NCBI RefSeq assembly: GCF_006716675.1
Contig: NZ_VFPM01000001.1
Span: forward strand, 682,001 to 746,000
From: Humibacillus xanthopallidus
Lineage (GTDB): Bacteria > Actinomycetota > Actinomycetes > Actinomycetales > Dermatophilaceae
Direction: 5' to 3'
Length of the DNA: 64,000 nucleotides
Positions 51,601 through 60,426 of this stretch are shown piece after piece (within the stretch, counting starts at the first letter, position 1; each line of letters begins with the position of its first letter). The position numbers and the translations under genes are program-made. The notes under the pieces were generated by a model. It ran no database searches and was not told where the DNA came from. It saw only the letters and a list, made by a program, of their open reading frames with translations.

Positions 51601-52347
51601 TCAGTCGAACTCCACCACTTGCGACACGTTGCCCTCGTCGTCCTGAACGCTGTGGAGGTAGAAGCCCTCCTCGAGCATCTGTGCGCTCACGACGAAGACG
51701 CTGCTCTCGTTGCTGCCGCCCTTGACGACGTTGGTCTCCGGGTTGACCAGCAGGCTCTCGATCTCCGTGCTGTCGACGACCGTGCGGCTCAGAACATAGG
51801 CGAGGACCTCCGCGGTCGTCCGCGCGAGGAGGTCCCCCTCGCCCTCACGCTCGAGGTAGTACGTCACGAGTCGTGCTCCGGCGAGAGCCGCACGGAAGAT
51901 GCCCCGCCACGACTCCGCCACGATGGCTTGGGGGTGGAGGGGATCGGGATTCTGCGCGAGCCGGCCGTGGAACTCGCGCGCCAGCTTCTCGACCGCGGGC
52001 GACCCACCGATGCCGGACGGGCGCATCGGTCCCGGGCGGGGCAGGCCTCCCTGCGAGAGTGCCACCTCCGAGCGCACCGCCTCGGCCCGCTGCCCGATCG
52101 CGGAGACGAAATCCGACTCCGCCTCCGCGAAATGGACAGTCTGCTTGAACCGGGCACCGGAAATGAGCACCGGAACGGTGACATCGATCTTGGGCGTCTT
52201 GAACCGCGGCACGGAGAAGTGTCTGAGCACCTCATCCTCCCGGTAGCGCTCCGCCACGGCCCGGGAGTAGGCGTCGGCCGTCTCCCGGGCCTTGACCAAC
52301 TCGGTGAAGATGTAGCCGGCGTAGTCGCCCAACGTGATCTCAGCCAT
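51601..52347 (-). CDS. Uncharacterised protein paired with DUF2589
   Basis: A 248-residue protein of no named function. It opens with ITLGDYAGYIFTELVKARETADAYSRAVAERY, then a beta-rich stretch FKTPKIDVTVPVLISGARF, then a helical middle and a C-terminal stretch with ESLLVNPETNVVKGG and SVFVVSAQMLEEGFYLHSV. It has no signal or membrane segments. It sits 27 bp downstream of the DUF2589 gene and 1 bp upstream of the next one, which indicates a tight operon. Confidence 0.75.
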   Translation of the reverse strand: MAEITLGDYAGYIFTELVKARETADAYSRAVAERYREDEVLRHFSVPRFKTPKIDVTVPVLISGARFKQTVHFAEAESDFVSAIGQRAEAVRSEVALSQGGLPRPGPMRPSGIGGSPAVEKLAREFHGRLAQNPDPLHPQAIVAESWRGIFRAALAGARLVTYYLEREGEGDLLARTTAEVLAYVLSRTVVDSTEIESLLVNPETNVVKGGSNESSVFVVSAQMLEEGFYLHSVQDDEGNVSQVVEFD

Positions 52348-52374
52348 CGTCCCACTCCCAGCGGCCCGAGTGGA

Positions 52375-53124
52375 TCAGGCCGCCAACATCCCAAGGATCT
52401 TCTCGAGCCCAGCGGGCATCTCGTCCTGCACCGCCTTGACGTTGACGTTGAGTGCGTACTCCTTCTTGACCTCGACGTTGGTCGCCGTCTTGCGCTGGTA
52501 GGACGCGGACACCTTGAAGCTCACGGGGCCCCAACCGCCCTTGACCTCGGCGTTGACCCCGAGCGCGTCACTGGTGCTGGATGACTCGACCGAGTTGAGC
52601 TTGACGTTGAAGTCGATGATGACGTGCTCGATACGCAGAGACGGGATCGGAAGCATGGCCAGCAGCGGCACCTTGACAGCCACGTTCTTGCTCACGGTCT
52701 TGCCGTCGGCATCGACGTCGTTGCGCGTGTGCGAGAAGTCGACCATGACGAGCTCGCGCGGCTTCGAGGTGTCGGGTTGGCCGTCCGCGCCGACCGGCTG
52801 CGAGAAGCCCACCTTGTTGATGAAGTCGATGGTCGCGAGCGACGACGCGACCTGCGCGTCGACAGCCGCCTGCAGGGGTCCGCCGATCATCTTGCGGAAG
52901 TCGATGTTGTTGAGCTCCGCGGTGAGGTTGGTCGACACGGCCGCCATCGGTGCGAGCCCGGCAGCCGTCGCGTCCCGCATGACGTCCGCGGCCCGTGAGG
53001 TCATCTCCACAGCGGTCTCCTCCGCTTCACGGGCGCTGGGTGAGGTCTCGGCCGACCGCTCGGACTTCGTCGGAGACTTCGTGGTGCTGGCTCCCCGACG
53101 GGGGTTGCTGTCATTCTCGGACAT
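52375..53124 (-). CDS. DUF2589 domain protein
   Basis: A 249-residue protein. After a charged, Ser-rich N-terminal tail (about 60 residues) the DUF2589 pattern begins: FRKMIGGPLQAAVDAQVASSLATIDFINKVGF, then KVPLLAMLPIPSLRIEHVIIDFNVKLNSVE, then KVSASYQRKTATNVEVKKEYALNVNVKA. This is an amphipathic N-terminal helix followed by a beta-sandwich-like strand series. The function of DUF2589 is unknown. The ATG has a GAGAGGAACCACC ribosome binding site. Confidence 0.85.
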   Translation of the reverse strand: MSENDSNPRRGASTTKSPTKSERSAETSPSAREAEETAVEMTSRAADVMRDATAAGLAPMAAVSTNLTAELNNIDFRKMIGGPLQAAVDAQVASSLATIDFINKVGFSQPVGADGQPDTSKPRELVMVDFSHTRNDVDADGKTVSKNVAVKVPLLAMLPIPSLRIEHVIIDFNVKLNSVESSSTSDALGVNAEVKGGWGPVSFKVSASYQRKTATNVEVKKEYALNVNVKAVQDEMPAGLEKILGMLAA

Positions 53125-53172
53125 GGTGGTTCCTCTCTCGTTGGTCGTTCGGTGGTCGATCCAGGTGAGGGC

Positions 53173-53676
53173 TCAGGTGTGGTGGGCTCGGGCGCCGTCA
53201 GTTCGCGAACGCGCCGCGTCCCGAATCGCCGCGAGCAGGGAGTCCGGGGTCAGCTCCCCGATGGGACGGGGGACGGGGCGCAGCTCCCACAGCGCGGCAC
53301 GCCGACCGTTGTCCAGGGTGGCGACGACCGTCGTCGTGCGGGCCTGGGTGAAGAGAGCCGGCTCGCTGCCGAGGAAGCCGTCGTCACCGGTGTTCCAGAC
53401 GACGACGTCGGGCTGCACCGCGCCGACAGTGGCGGCGGCGGTGGCGGGATCAGCCGGATCGGACAGGTCAGCGACCACGACGAGGTCCGGCTGCGTCGAC
53501 AGGGCACTGCGGATCAGCGAGCCCAGCAGGTCGTGGCACCCCACGAGCATCAACCGAGTCGACCGCGCCGGACTTGGCGACGCCCCCTGCCGCAGCGGCT
53601 CCGCCGCCCCCGCGGGCCCCACCGGCCGCGCTGCACGCCCCGGCCCCGCTTTATCTTCCGATCCCGACACTGACAC
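53173..53676 (-). CDS. Degenerate receiver-like protein without output domain
   Basis: A 167-residue protein with a Pro/Ala-rich lead and one receiver-like domain (from about residue 42, RLMLVGCHDLLGSLIRSAL). The usual acidic pocket is replaced by GCHD, and the phosphoacceptor Asp position reads VVVWNTG, with Asn in the equivalent place. No DNA-binding domain follows. I infer a phosphorylation-independent pseudo-receiver. It lies 48 bp upstream of the DUF2589 gene, on the same strand. Confidence 0.6.
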   Translation of the reverse strand: MSVSGSEDKAGPGRAARPVGPAGAAEPLRQGASPSPARSTRLMLVGCHDLLGSLIRSALSTQPDLVVVADLSDPADPATAAATVGAVQPDVVVWNTGDDGFLGSEPALFTQARTTTVVATLDNGRRAALWELRPVPRPIGELTPDSLLAAIRDAARSRTDGARAHHT

Positions 53677-53770
53677 CGATCCCCCGTAACGCGTTGCTCC
53701 TTACCTCCATGAAGGCCCAGCAAGGGCGTCTCAGGCCATGGATCATCGGATCCGTCTTCGATTCAGCGGA

Positions 53771-54526
53771 CTAGTACTCACCCGGACGTCGTTCACGGAC
53801 GAGGACCTTGGTCCGCCGGTCCACCTGCAGCTTCTCGAGGATGCTGTGCACGTGGTTCTTCACCGTCGGGAGCGCGATCGTCAGGGCCCGTGCGATCTCC
53901 TTGTTGCTCAGCCCCCGTTCGATGAGACGCGCGATCTCCAGCTCGCGGCAGGTGAGCTCCTGTCCGACGACGGGCTGGAAGCTGGCGGGGCGTGTGGCGA
54001 CCTGGCGCAGCAGCACTGCCGACACGCGTGGGCTGCACGCAGCCCCGCCGGACCGGACGATCCGGATACTGTCTCGCAGCTGCTCGAGGGAGCCGTCCGC
54101 GGGCACGAAACCGGAGACCCCGGACTCGGCCCACAGGACGATCGAGTTCTCCTGGTTCGACACTGCGAGGGCGATGCAGGCGGGAGGCAGGGGGCGGCCG
54201 CGGATGGCGCGCACCAGCTCGGGCCCACTCGGCACGGGTAGGTGGACCAGTGCGACGTCCGGGCGGTGGAAGTCCACAGCCCGGAGCGCCACCTCTGGGG
54301 CAACCGCGTCGACGACCCGTTGGCCCGGCGTCTCGCCCAGTGTCCGGGCGAGCCCCTCCCGGAAGAAGCGGACCCCGCTCACGACCAGAATGCCGCTGGC
54401 GGTGGCCTCTGCTTCACTCCCGCCACAGAACGAGCGGGGAACGGTCGTCCGCAGACCCGCCCCCGCAGACACATCGCGGCTCGTGGGCGCGGGTCCCGGG
54501 TGTCCCCGGATGCCATGTGAAGCCAT
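53771..54526 (-). CDS. LuxR/NarL-type response regulator with atypical receiver
   Basis: A 251-residue protein. The N-terminal receiver-like domain (ILVVSGVRFFREGLARTL, then VALVHLPVPSGPELVRAI) lacks the usual Asp phosphoacceptor (His at VALVHL) and the acidic pair. The C-terminal LuxR helix-turn-helix is standard: LTCRELEIARLIERGLSNKEIARALTIALPTVKNHVHSILEKL. The start ATG 54526 follows AGGGGGCAGG; longer in-frame starts are unrelated sequence. It heads the DUF2589 cluster and is its likely regulator. No sensor kinase is nearby. The 54527-54788 region upstream shows no clear operator. Confidence 0.85.
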   Translation of the reverse strand: MASHGIRGHPGPAPTSRDVSAGAGLRTTVPRSFCGGSEAEATASGILVVSGVRFFREGLARTLGETPGQRVVDAVAPEVALRAVDFHRPDVALVHLPVPSGPELVRAIRGRPLPPACIALAVSNQENSIVLWAESGVSGFVPADGSLEQLRDSIRIVRSGGAACSPRVSAVLLRQVATRPASFQPVVGQELTCRELEIARLIERGLSNKEIARALTIALPTVKNHVHSILEKLQVDRRTKVLVRERRPGEY

Positions 54527-54788
54527 CCTGCCCCCTGCGCGACGCTCGACCCCTGCAGCGTGAGGGCGGTCGTGCCTGTGGCGACTCCTGTCACCGACCG
54601 CCGACGCCTGTGGTGTTCCAAGACCACCGTAGTGGCGGCTCGATCCGCATGAGGCTGAATCGGACGCATCCACCCAGATCGGCCATCGCGTTGCCGTCGG
54701 CTCGGGTGCCGAGACGATGCTTCGTGTGACACGACGCCGGGACCTATGGCCCGTGCCGGGCCGTCGCGCGTCGACCACGCTGGACCTC

Positions 54789-56195
54789 ATGCAGCGGCTG
54801 AGTCCTCTCGACGTGTCCTTCCTCCACCTCGAGCGCGACATCCAGCAGCTCAACGTCGGGTCCGCGCTGCTCTTCGAGGGCCCACCACCGACCTACGACG
54901 AGTTCTGCACGGCCATCGAGGTCCTTCTCCCGGCCTTCCCGCGCTACCGCCAGCACGTGCGCCGCGTCCCGCTCGACCTCGGGCGCCCGGTCTGGGCCGA
55001 CGACCCGCACTTCCGGCTGCGCGACCACGTCGGCCACCGCAGGCTGCGGGCGCCCGGGACCGACGACGCCCTGCGCACCCTGGCCGTCCGCCTCATCTCG
55101 CAGCCCCTCGACCTCGACCGCCCCCTCTGGCGCTCGTGGCTCGTGACGGGGCTGCGCGGCGGACGCTTCGCGCTCGTCAACACCAACCACCACGCGATGA
55201 TCGACGGCATCTCCGGCGCCGACATCATCGGCGTGCTCCTGACGGCGAGTCCCGAGACGCCTGCGACCCCGCCGCCCCGCTCCCCCGAGTGGACGCCCGA
55301 GCCCGAGCCGAGCCCCGCCCACCTCGTCACCGACGCCGTCGTCGAGCTCGGCTCGAGCCCCGTCCGGGCGGTGCAGGGTCTCGCGCACGCTCTGCGCCCG
55401 GCCGCGCTGACGGAGAGCGTCGCCGAGGTCGTCGGTATGGCGCGCTTCGGGGAGCAGCTGGCGCACCTCGAGCTCGGGCTCAACGGACCGATCGGGCCGC
55501 AGCGTGACTGGCGCTGGGTGCGCGCGAGCCTCGACGACGTCAAGGCCGTCAAGAACCACCACGGCGGCACCGTCAACGACGTCGTGCTCGCCGCCATCGC
55601 CGGCGGCTTCCGGGCCCTGCTGCTCTCCCGAGGCCAGCGGGTCGACGGGCGCACCCTGCGCAGCATGGTCCCGGTGTCGACCCGGCACACCGACGAGCAC
55701 GGCACGCTGGGCAACCGCGTCTCCGCTGTCTTCGCGGACCTGCCTGTGGGAGAGGCGGATCCGCTGGCGCGCTTGCACGCGGTCTCAACCCAGCTGCATA
55801 CGCTGAAGACCGGTGGCACTGCCCTCGGCGTGGACGCCCTCCTCGGCGCCGCCGACCTGCTGCCGGGAGGCCTCTACGCCCTCGGAGTCAAGGCCTGGGC
55901 CCACAGCCCGCAACGGATCTTCAGCACGGTGACGACGAACGTGCCCGGACCCCAGGTGCCGCTCTACCTGCTCGGGCGGCGGATGACCGACATGTATCCC
56001 TACATCCCCCTCGGCGCAGACCTGCGCATCACCATCGGTATCGCGTCGTATGCCGGCGGGCTCGCCTGGGGGGTCACGGGCGACCACGACTCCGTCCCCG
56101 ACCTCGAGGTGCTCTCCGACGGCATCGACGACTCCGTCACCGAGCTCATCGCTCTCACCCCACCATCGACCCGCTCCGAGGTGCGTCATGCATGA
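54789..56195 (+). CDS. Wax ester synthase/diacylglycerol acyltransferase
   Basis: A 468-residue WS/DGAT-family acyltransferase. It has MQRLSPLDVSFLHLERD at the N-terminus, the catalytic NHHAMIDGIS (HHxxxDG) at about residue 133, and PLGADLRITIGIASYAGGLAWGVTGD near the C-terminus. It makes triacylglycerol or wax esters from acyl-CoA at the membrane face. ATG 54789 matches family length; the frame opens earlier at 54717. The stop overlaps the next start by eight bases. Confidence 0.92.
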   Translation: MQRLSPLDVSFLHLERDIQQLNVGSALLFEGPPPTYDEFCTAIEVLLPAFPRYRQHVRRVPLDLGRPVWADDPHFRLRDHVGHRRLRAPGTDDALRTLAVRLISQPLDLDRPLWRSWLVTGLRGGRFALVNTNHHAMIDGISGADIIGVLLTASPETPATPPPRSPEWTPEPEPSPAHLVTDAVVELGSSPVRAVQGLAHALRPAALTESVAEVVGMARFGEQLAHLELGLNGPIGPQRDWRWVRASLDDVKAVKNHHGGTVNDVVLAAIAGGFRALLLSRGQRVDGRTLRSMVPVSTRHTDEHGTLGNRVSAVFADLPVGEADPLARLHAVSTQLHTLKTGGTALGVDALLGAADLLPGGLYALGVKAWAHSPQRIFSTVTTNVPGPQVPLYLLGRRMTDMYPYIPLGADLRITIGIASYAGGLAWGVTGDHDSVPDLEVLSDGIDDSVTELIALTPPSTRSEVRHA

Positions 56196-58011
56196 CATCG
56201 CTGAACCGGCCCGCTACACCCCCACCCCCGACGAGACGTTGACGGACGACCTCTTCGCCAACGCCCGCGCCCACGGGCCCGAGACCGGCTACTCGCGGCG
56301 GGTGGGTGACCGCTGGGTGCGCGTCACGCACACGCAGCTCGCCGACCAGGTGACCGACGTCGCGGCGGGCCTCATGGCCTGGGGCCTCGAGCCGGGCGAC
56401 CGTGTTGCCATCATGGCGGGCACGAGCTTCGAGTGGATGGTCTGCGACTACGCGATCTGGACCGCCGGGGGCGTGACCGTGCCGATCTACGAGACGTCGT
56501 CGGCCGAGCAGGTCGCGTGGATCCTCCACGACTCCGGAGCGGTCGGCGCGTTCGTCGCGAACGCCGACGCAGCGGCCACCGTCGCGTCGGTGAGCGCCGA
56601 CGCGACCGACCTGAGGGCCCTCTGGTCCTTCGACGGCTCCGACCTCGACGAGCTGGCGGCGTCCGGCCGCGACATCGACCGGTCCGAGGTCGAGGCACGC
56701 CGCACCTCGCGCACGAGCGACGCGCTGGCGACCATCATCTACACCTCCGGCACGACGGGCCGCCCGAAAGGCTGCGCCATCACGCACGCCAACCTCCTGT
56801 GCCAGGTCCACAACGTCGCAGCTGCGAAGAACGTCACCGAGCTCGTCTTCAACGACCGCAGCACGACGCTGCTCTTCATCCCCGTCGCACACATCCTCGC
56901 CCGGTCGATCCAGCTGACCGCCGTGCACAGCCGGGTCCACCTCGCGCACGGCAGCGATGCCAAGAAGGCCGCCGCGCTCTTCGCCGACTTCAGGCCGTCC
57001 GTCATCCTCGCGGTGCCCTACATCTTCGAGAAGATCTACAACACGGCCAAGCACAAGGCCGCCGCCGAGGGCAAGGGTTGGATCTTCACCCAGGCCGAGG
57101 CCACGGCCCGTGACTACAGCGAGTCCATCGACCGCGGCGGCCCCGGCCTGCTGCTGCGGCTGCGGCACGAGCTCTTTGATCGGCTCGTCTACGGCAAGCT
57201 CCGTACGGCGCTCGGCGGGCAGGTCGACTACATCGTCAGCGGCGGCGCTCCCCTGGGCGCCAGGCTCGGCCACTTCTTCCGCGGCATCGGCATCAACCCG
57301 CTCGAGGGCTACGGCCTGACCGAGACGTGCGCCGGCGTGACCCTCAACCTGCCGGGCCAGCAGCGCATCGGCACGGTGGGTCGCCCGCTGCCCGGCTGCT
57401 CGGTGCGGATCGCCGACGACGGCGAGGTGCTGCTCAAGGGTGGCGTCGTCTTCCAGGGCTACTGGCACAACGAGGAGGCCACCCGCGAGGCCTTCGACGA
57501 CGACGGCTGGTTCCGCACGGGCGACCTCGGCGCGCTCGACGCCGACGGCTACCTCACCGTGACGGGTCGCAAGAAGGATCTCATCGTGACCGCCGGGGGC
57601 AAGAACGTCGCGCCCGCCGTGCTCGAGGACCGCCTCCGCGCCCACTGGCTCGTCAGCCAGTGCCTCGTCGTCGGAGACCGTCGACCCTACGTCGCGGCGA
57701 TGCTCACCATCGACTCGGACGTCCTGCCCCAATGGCTCGCCGAGCACGGCCACCACGAGGACACGGCGGTCGAGCGCATCCACGAGAGCCCGGAGCTGCT
57801 CGCCGAGCTGCAGAAGGCCGTCGACGACGCCAACAAGGCCGTCTCCAACGCCGAGGCCATCAAGCGATTCGTCGTGCTCCCAACGGACTTCACCGTCGAC
57901 GAGGGGCTGCTCACCCCCACCCTCAAGGTCAAGCGAGCAGTCGTCACGCAGCGGTATGCCGCCGAGATCGACAGCCTCTACGCGCGCCCCCGAACGGGCA
58001 GCCCTGTGTGA
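56188..58011 (+). CDS. Long-chain acyl-CoA synthetase
   Basis: A 607-residue AMP-forming acyl-CoA ligase, FadD15-like. It has the P-loop YTSGTTGRPKG (about residues 187-197), the FIPVAHILARSIQLTAVH region, GYGLTETCAGVTLN and GWFRTGDLGALDADGYLTVTGRKKDLI. It activates fatty acids to acyl-CoA, the substrate of the WS/DGAT encoded just upstream; ATGCATGA overlap shows coupled translation. Together they fit neutral-lipid storage. A small start shift to an ATG at 56192 is out of frame and not used. Confidence 0.92.
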   Translation: MHDIAEPARYTPTPDETLTDDLFANARAHGPETGYSRRVGDRWVRVTHTQLADQVTDVAAGLMAWGLEPGDRVAIMAGTSFEWMVCDYAIWTAGGVTVPIYETSSAEQVAWILHDSGAVGAFVANADAAATVASVSADATDLRALWSFDGSDLDELAASGRDIDRSEVEARRTSRTSDALATIIYTSGTTGRPKGCAITHANLLCQVHNVAAAKNVTELVFNDRSTTLLFIPVAHILARSIQLTAVHSRVHLAHGSDAKKAAALFADFRPSVILAVPYIFEKIYNTAKHKAAAEGKGWIFTQAEATARDYSESIDRGGPGLLLRLRHELFDRLVYGKLRTALGGQVDYIVSGGAPLGARLGHFFRGIGINPLEGYGLTETCAGVTLNLPGQQRIGTVGRPLPGCSVRIADDGEVLLKGGVVFQGYWHNEEATREAFDDDGWFRTGDLGALDADGYLTVTGRKKDLIVTAGGKNVAPAVLEDRLRAHWLVSQCLVVGDRRPYVAAMLTIDSDVLPQWLAEHGHHEDTAVERIHESPELLAELQKAVDDANKAVSNAEAIKRFVVLPTDFTVDEGLLTPTLKVKRAVVTQRYAAEIDSLYARPRTGSPV

Positions 58012-58017
58012 CCACCC

Positions 58018-58083
58018 GCGCGGTCACGTCCTCGGCGTCACGTCCTCGGCGTCACGGCGTCACAGAATCCGTGTGTCACCGCG
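58018..58083. repeat. CGTCAC-rich direct repeats between convergent genes
   Basis: Units of about 14 bp with GGTCACGTCCTCGGC/GGCGTCACGTCCTC followed by shorter CGTCAC repeats fill most of the gap between the acyl-CoA ligase and alpha/beta hydrolase stops. No stem typical of a terminator is obvious. Confidence 0.5.
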
Positions 58084-58091
58084 TCACTGCG

Positions 58092-59042
58092 TCACGGGCG
58101 CGCGCTGAGGACGGCGACCATGCCCTCGGACGCCATCCAGTCGTGGATCTGCTCCAGCGTCCAGTCGGGCACCTCGAGCTGCGGCACGTGACCGACGTCC
58201 TCGGCGACCTCGAACCTCCACGTCGGGTTGCTCTTCGCCACTGCTCTCGCCGCTGCGATCGGCACGAGCCGGTCCTTCGCTCCGTGCAGGAGCAGCACGG
58301 GCACGCTGATGCGGCGCATGAGCTCCTGGAGCCACCGCCGTCGAGCGAGGACGAGCACGAGGGAGCGCCCGGCGACGACGAGCTCGGCGTCGACGTCGGG
58401 ATAGTTCTCCCGCTCGCGGGCGAGCTCGAGGTGCTGGTGCAGGACGTGCTTCGGCACGCGGGTGGTGTCGACGCAGCAGAGCCGCAGCACCGCCATGGCC
58501 TGCGTCTCTGCGGAGAAGAGGCTGCGGCGGCGGGCCATGAAGACGCGCGCGACGGCCGGGACGGCATACGCGCCGAACATCAGCGTGACGAGGGGGTCCG
58601 GGCGGGCCGAGGGCCCCACCGGCACAGCGGGATCCACGAGCACGAGGCCGGCCACGAGGTCGGGGCGGTCGTCGGCGAGCAGCATGCTGATGAGCCCACC
58701 CATCGAGTTGCCGACGAGGATGACGGGGTGGCCGATGACGGCATCGACGAAGCGCGCGAGGAGGTCGCGGTTGTCCTCGATGCGCGGTGAGCGCCCGAGC
58801 GGCTGGGTGCGCCCGAAGCCGACGAGGTCGATCGCCATGACCCGGCAGGTCTCCGCCAGGGTCGGGGCGATCGCGGCCCAGTTGAGCAGCGAGCCGCCGA
58901 GACCGTGGACGAGCAGGAGCAGCGGACCGTCCTCGGGGCCGCCGTAGTCGACATAGTGGACGGGGCCGCCGAGGTCGACCCACCGGCTTTCGGGGGCTGG
59001 GTGCTGCGACGGCGAGACGTCGTCAGCGGGCGAGGCTGTCAC
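58092..59042 (-). CDS. Alpha/beta-fold hydrolase
   Basis: A 316-residue alpha/beta hydrolase. The oxyanion-region motif is LLLVHGLGGSLLNWAAIAP, the nucleophile elbow is LVGNSMGGLISML, and the late acid and His region reads HGAKDRLVPIAAARA and DVGHVPQLEVPD. It has no signal peptide. The reaction could be an esterase, lipase or C-C hydrolase. The GTG at 59042 is the probable start, chosen because the upstream frame has no family residues. It converges with the acyl-CoA ligase, which might hint at lipid turnover. Confidence 0.82.
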   Translation of the reverse strand: MTASPADDVSPSQHPAPESRWVDLGGPVHYVDYGGPEDGPLLLLVHGLGGSLLNWAAIAPTLAETCRVMAIDLVGFGRTQPLGRSPRIEDNRDLLARFVDAVIGHPVILVGNSMGGLISMLLADDRPDLVAGLVLVDPAVPVGPSARPDPLVTLMFGAYAVPAVARVFMARRRSLFSAETQAMAVLRLCCVDTTRVPKHVLHQHLELARERENYPDVDAELVVAGRSLVLVLARRRWLQELMRRISVPVLLLHGAKDRLVPIAAARAVAKSNPTWRFEVAEDVGHVPQLEVPDWTLEQIHDWMASEGMVAVLSARP

Positions 59043-59231
59043 AGTCTCATCGTGCCCACGGAAGGCTGCTGCGCGACCACGTGACGGCCCACATGTGACG
59101 GACGGCACCCCGCCCGCGAGCCCAGCGGCGCCCGTCCGGGGGCAAACCGGGCCCAATGGCCCTCCCCCAGCCCGGCCCGCGCGGGTAGACGTGGGATGTG
59201 GCCCCGATCGGGCCACAGGGGAGGGATCCGC

Positions 59232-60407
59232 ATGAGCCACGACGTCTTCATCTGCCACTCGTCGGTCGACCGGGTGATCGCCAACGCCGTGTGTGCACGT
59301 CTGGAGCAGAACAAGATCCGGTGCTGGATCGCCCCGCGCGACGTCATCCCTGGCCGTGAGTTCGCCGCGTCCATCATCGAGGCCATCCACGGCAGCAAGC
59401 TGACCATCCTCGTGTTCTCGGCGAACTCCAACGACTCACAGCACGTGCACAAGGAGATCGAACGGTCGGTCAACGCCGGCATCCCGATCCTGCCCTTCCG
59501 GGTGGAGGACGTCACGCCCTCACCGGCGCTCGAGTACTTCATCTCCGACGCCCACTGGCTCGACGCGCTCTCGCCTCCCCTCGAGGAGCACCTCGACCAC
59601 CTCGTGGGCACCGTGCAGCTCCTGCTCAACCGGGGAACGCCGGGTGACGAGGCCACCCTCGCCCCGGTCGCGCCCGGCCGGGTCACACCCGAGCCGCCTC
59701 CCCGGCGCAGCCGCATCGCCCTCTGGGTCGGGCTCGGTGCAGCCCTCGTCGCCATCGTCGTCCTCGCCGTGGTTCTCCTCACGCGCACCGGTGGCGGTCC
59801 GTCGGACACCGCCGGGGCAGCCCCGCCGCCGTCGACGACGAGCCAGGCGGCGTCGCAGCCCTTCACCGACGAGTTCACCGGGAGCGTCGACAAGAGCTGG
59901 ACCTGGGTCAACGAGAAGCCCGAGGCGTGGAAGGTGACGGCGCAGGGCACGCTGGAGATCGTCGGCCAGCAACCGCCGCCGTTCCGGAACGTCCTCGTGC
60001 GGACCGCCCCGACGGGGTCCTACTCGGTCAAGCTCAACCTCACCTTCCCGACGAAGGGGAAGGGATTCACCGGGCTCGTGCTGACCGGCAAGGACCCCGA
60101 CACGCGCCTGCAGTTCGGCTGGACGGAGACGGCCCTCGTCACCCAGACCTTCACGAACGGCGACATCGCCGACGACAGCGAGATGATGACGGCTGACCTG
60201 CCCGTGAAGCCGGGTGGCGACGCGCAGCTGCTGCTCGAGGTCAGGGCCGGCCTCTACATCACGAGCATCTACGACCCGAAGTACGACACCTGGTACGACA
60301 TGGGCACCGGGCACCTCGATCCTGGCTTCACCCGGCTCGGGCTGCTCGTCTACTCGAAGACGGGAGCGGTCACCGGAACCTTCGACCGCTTCGAGATCTT
60401 CTTCTGA
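59232..60407 (+). CDS. TIR-domain membrane protein with outside beta-sandwich
   Basis: A 391-residue protein. Residues 1-135 are a TIR domain (HDVFICHSSVDRVIANAV, CWIAPRDVIPGREFAASIIEAI, VHKEIERSVNAGIPILPFRVEDV). Glu75 in HKEI matches the catalytic glutamate position of NAD-cleaving TIR proteins such as SARM1. After a Pro-rich linker there is one membrane helix (about 162-184). An outside domain (about 205-391, with DEFTGSVDKSWTWVNEKPEAW and the end TGTFDRFEIF) resembles concanavalin-like C-terminal modules of beta-xylosidases (DUF1349 type). The start ATG has GAGGG before it. First gene of the TIR / AAA-RyR / SLOG operon; the next starts within 20 bp. Confidence 0.85.
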   Translation: MSHDVFICHSSVDRVIANAVCARLEQNKIRCWIAPRDVIPGREFAASIIEAIHGSKLTILVFSANSNDSQHVHKEIERSVNAGIPILPFRVEDVTPSPALEYFISDAHWLDALSPPLEEHLDHLVGTVQLLLNRGTPGDEATLAPVAPGRVTPEPPPRRSRIALWVGLGAALVAIVVLAVVLLTRTGGGPSDTAGAAPPPSTTSQAASQPFTDEFTGSVDKSWTWVNEKPEAWKVTAQGTLEIVGQQPPPFRNVLVRTAPTGSYSVKLNLTFPTKGKGFTGLVLTGKDPDTRLQFGWTETALVTQTFTNGDIADDSEMMTADLPVKPGGDAQLLLEVRAGLYITSIYDPKYDTWYDMGTGHLDPGFTRLGLLVYSKTGAVTGTFDRFEIFF

Positions 60408-60426
60408 GCGAAGGATGAGTGGGGTC

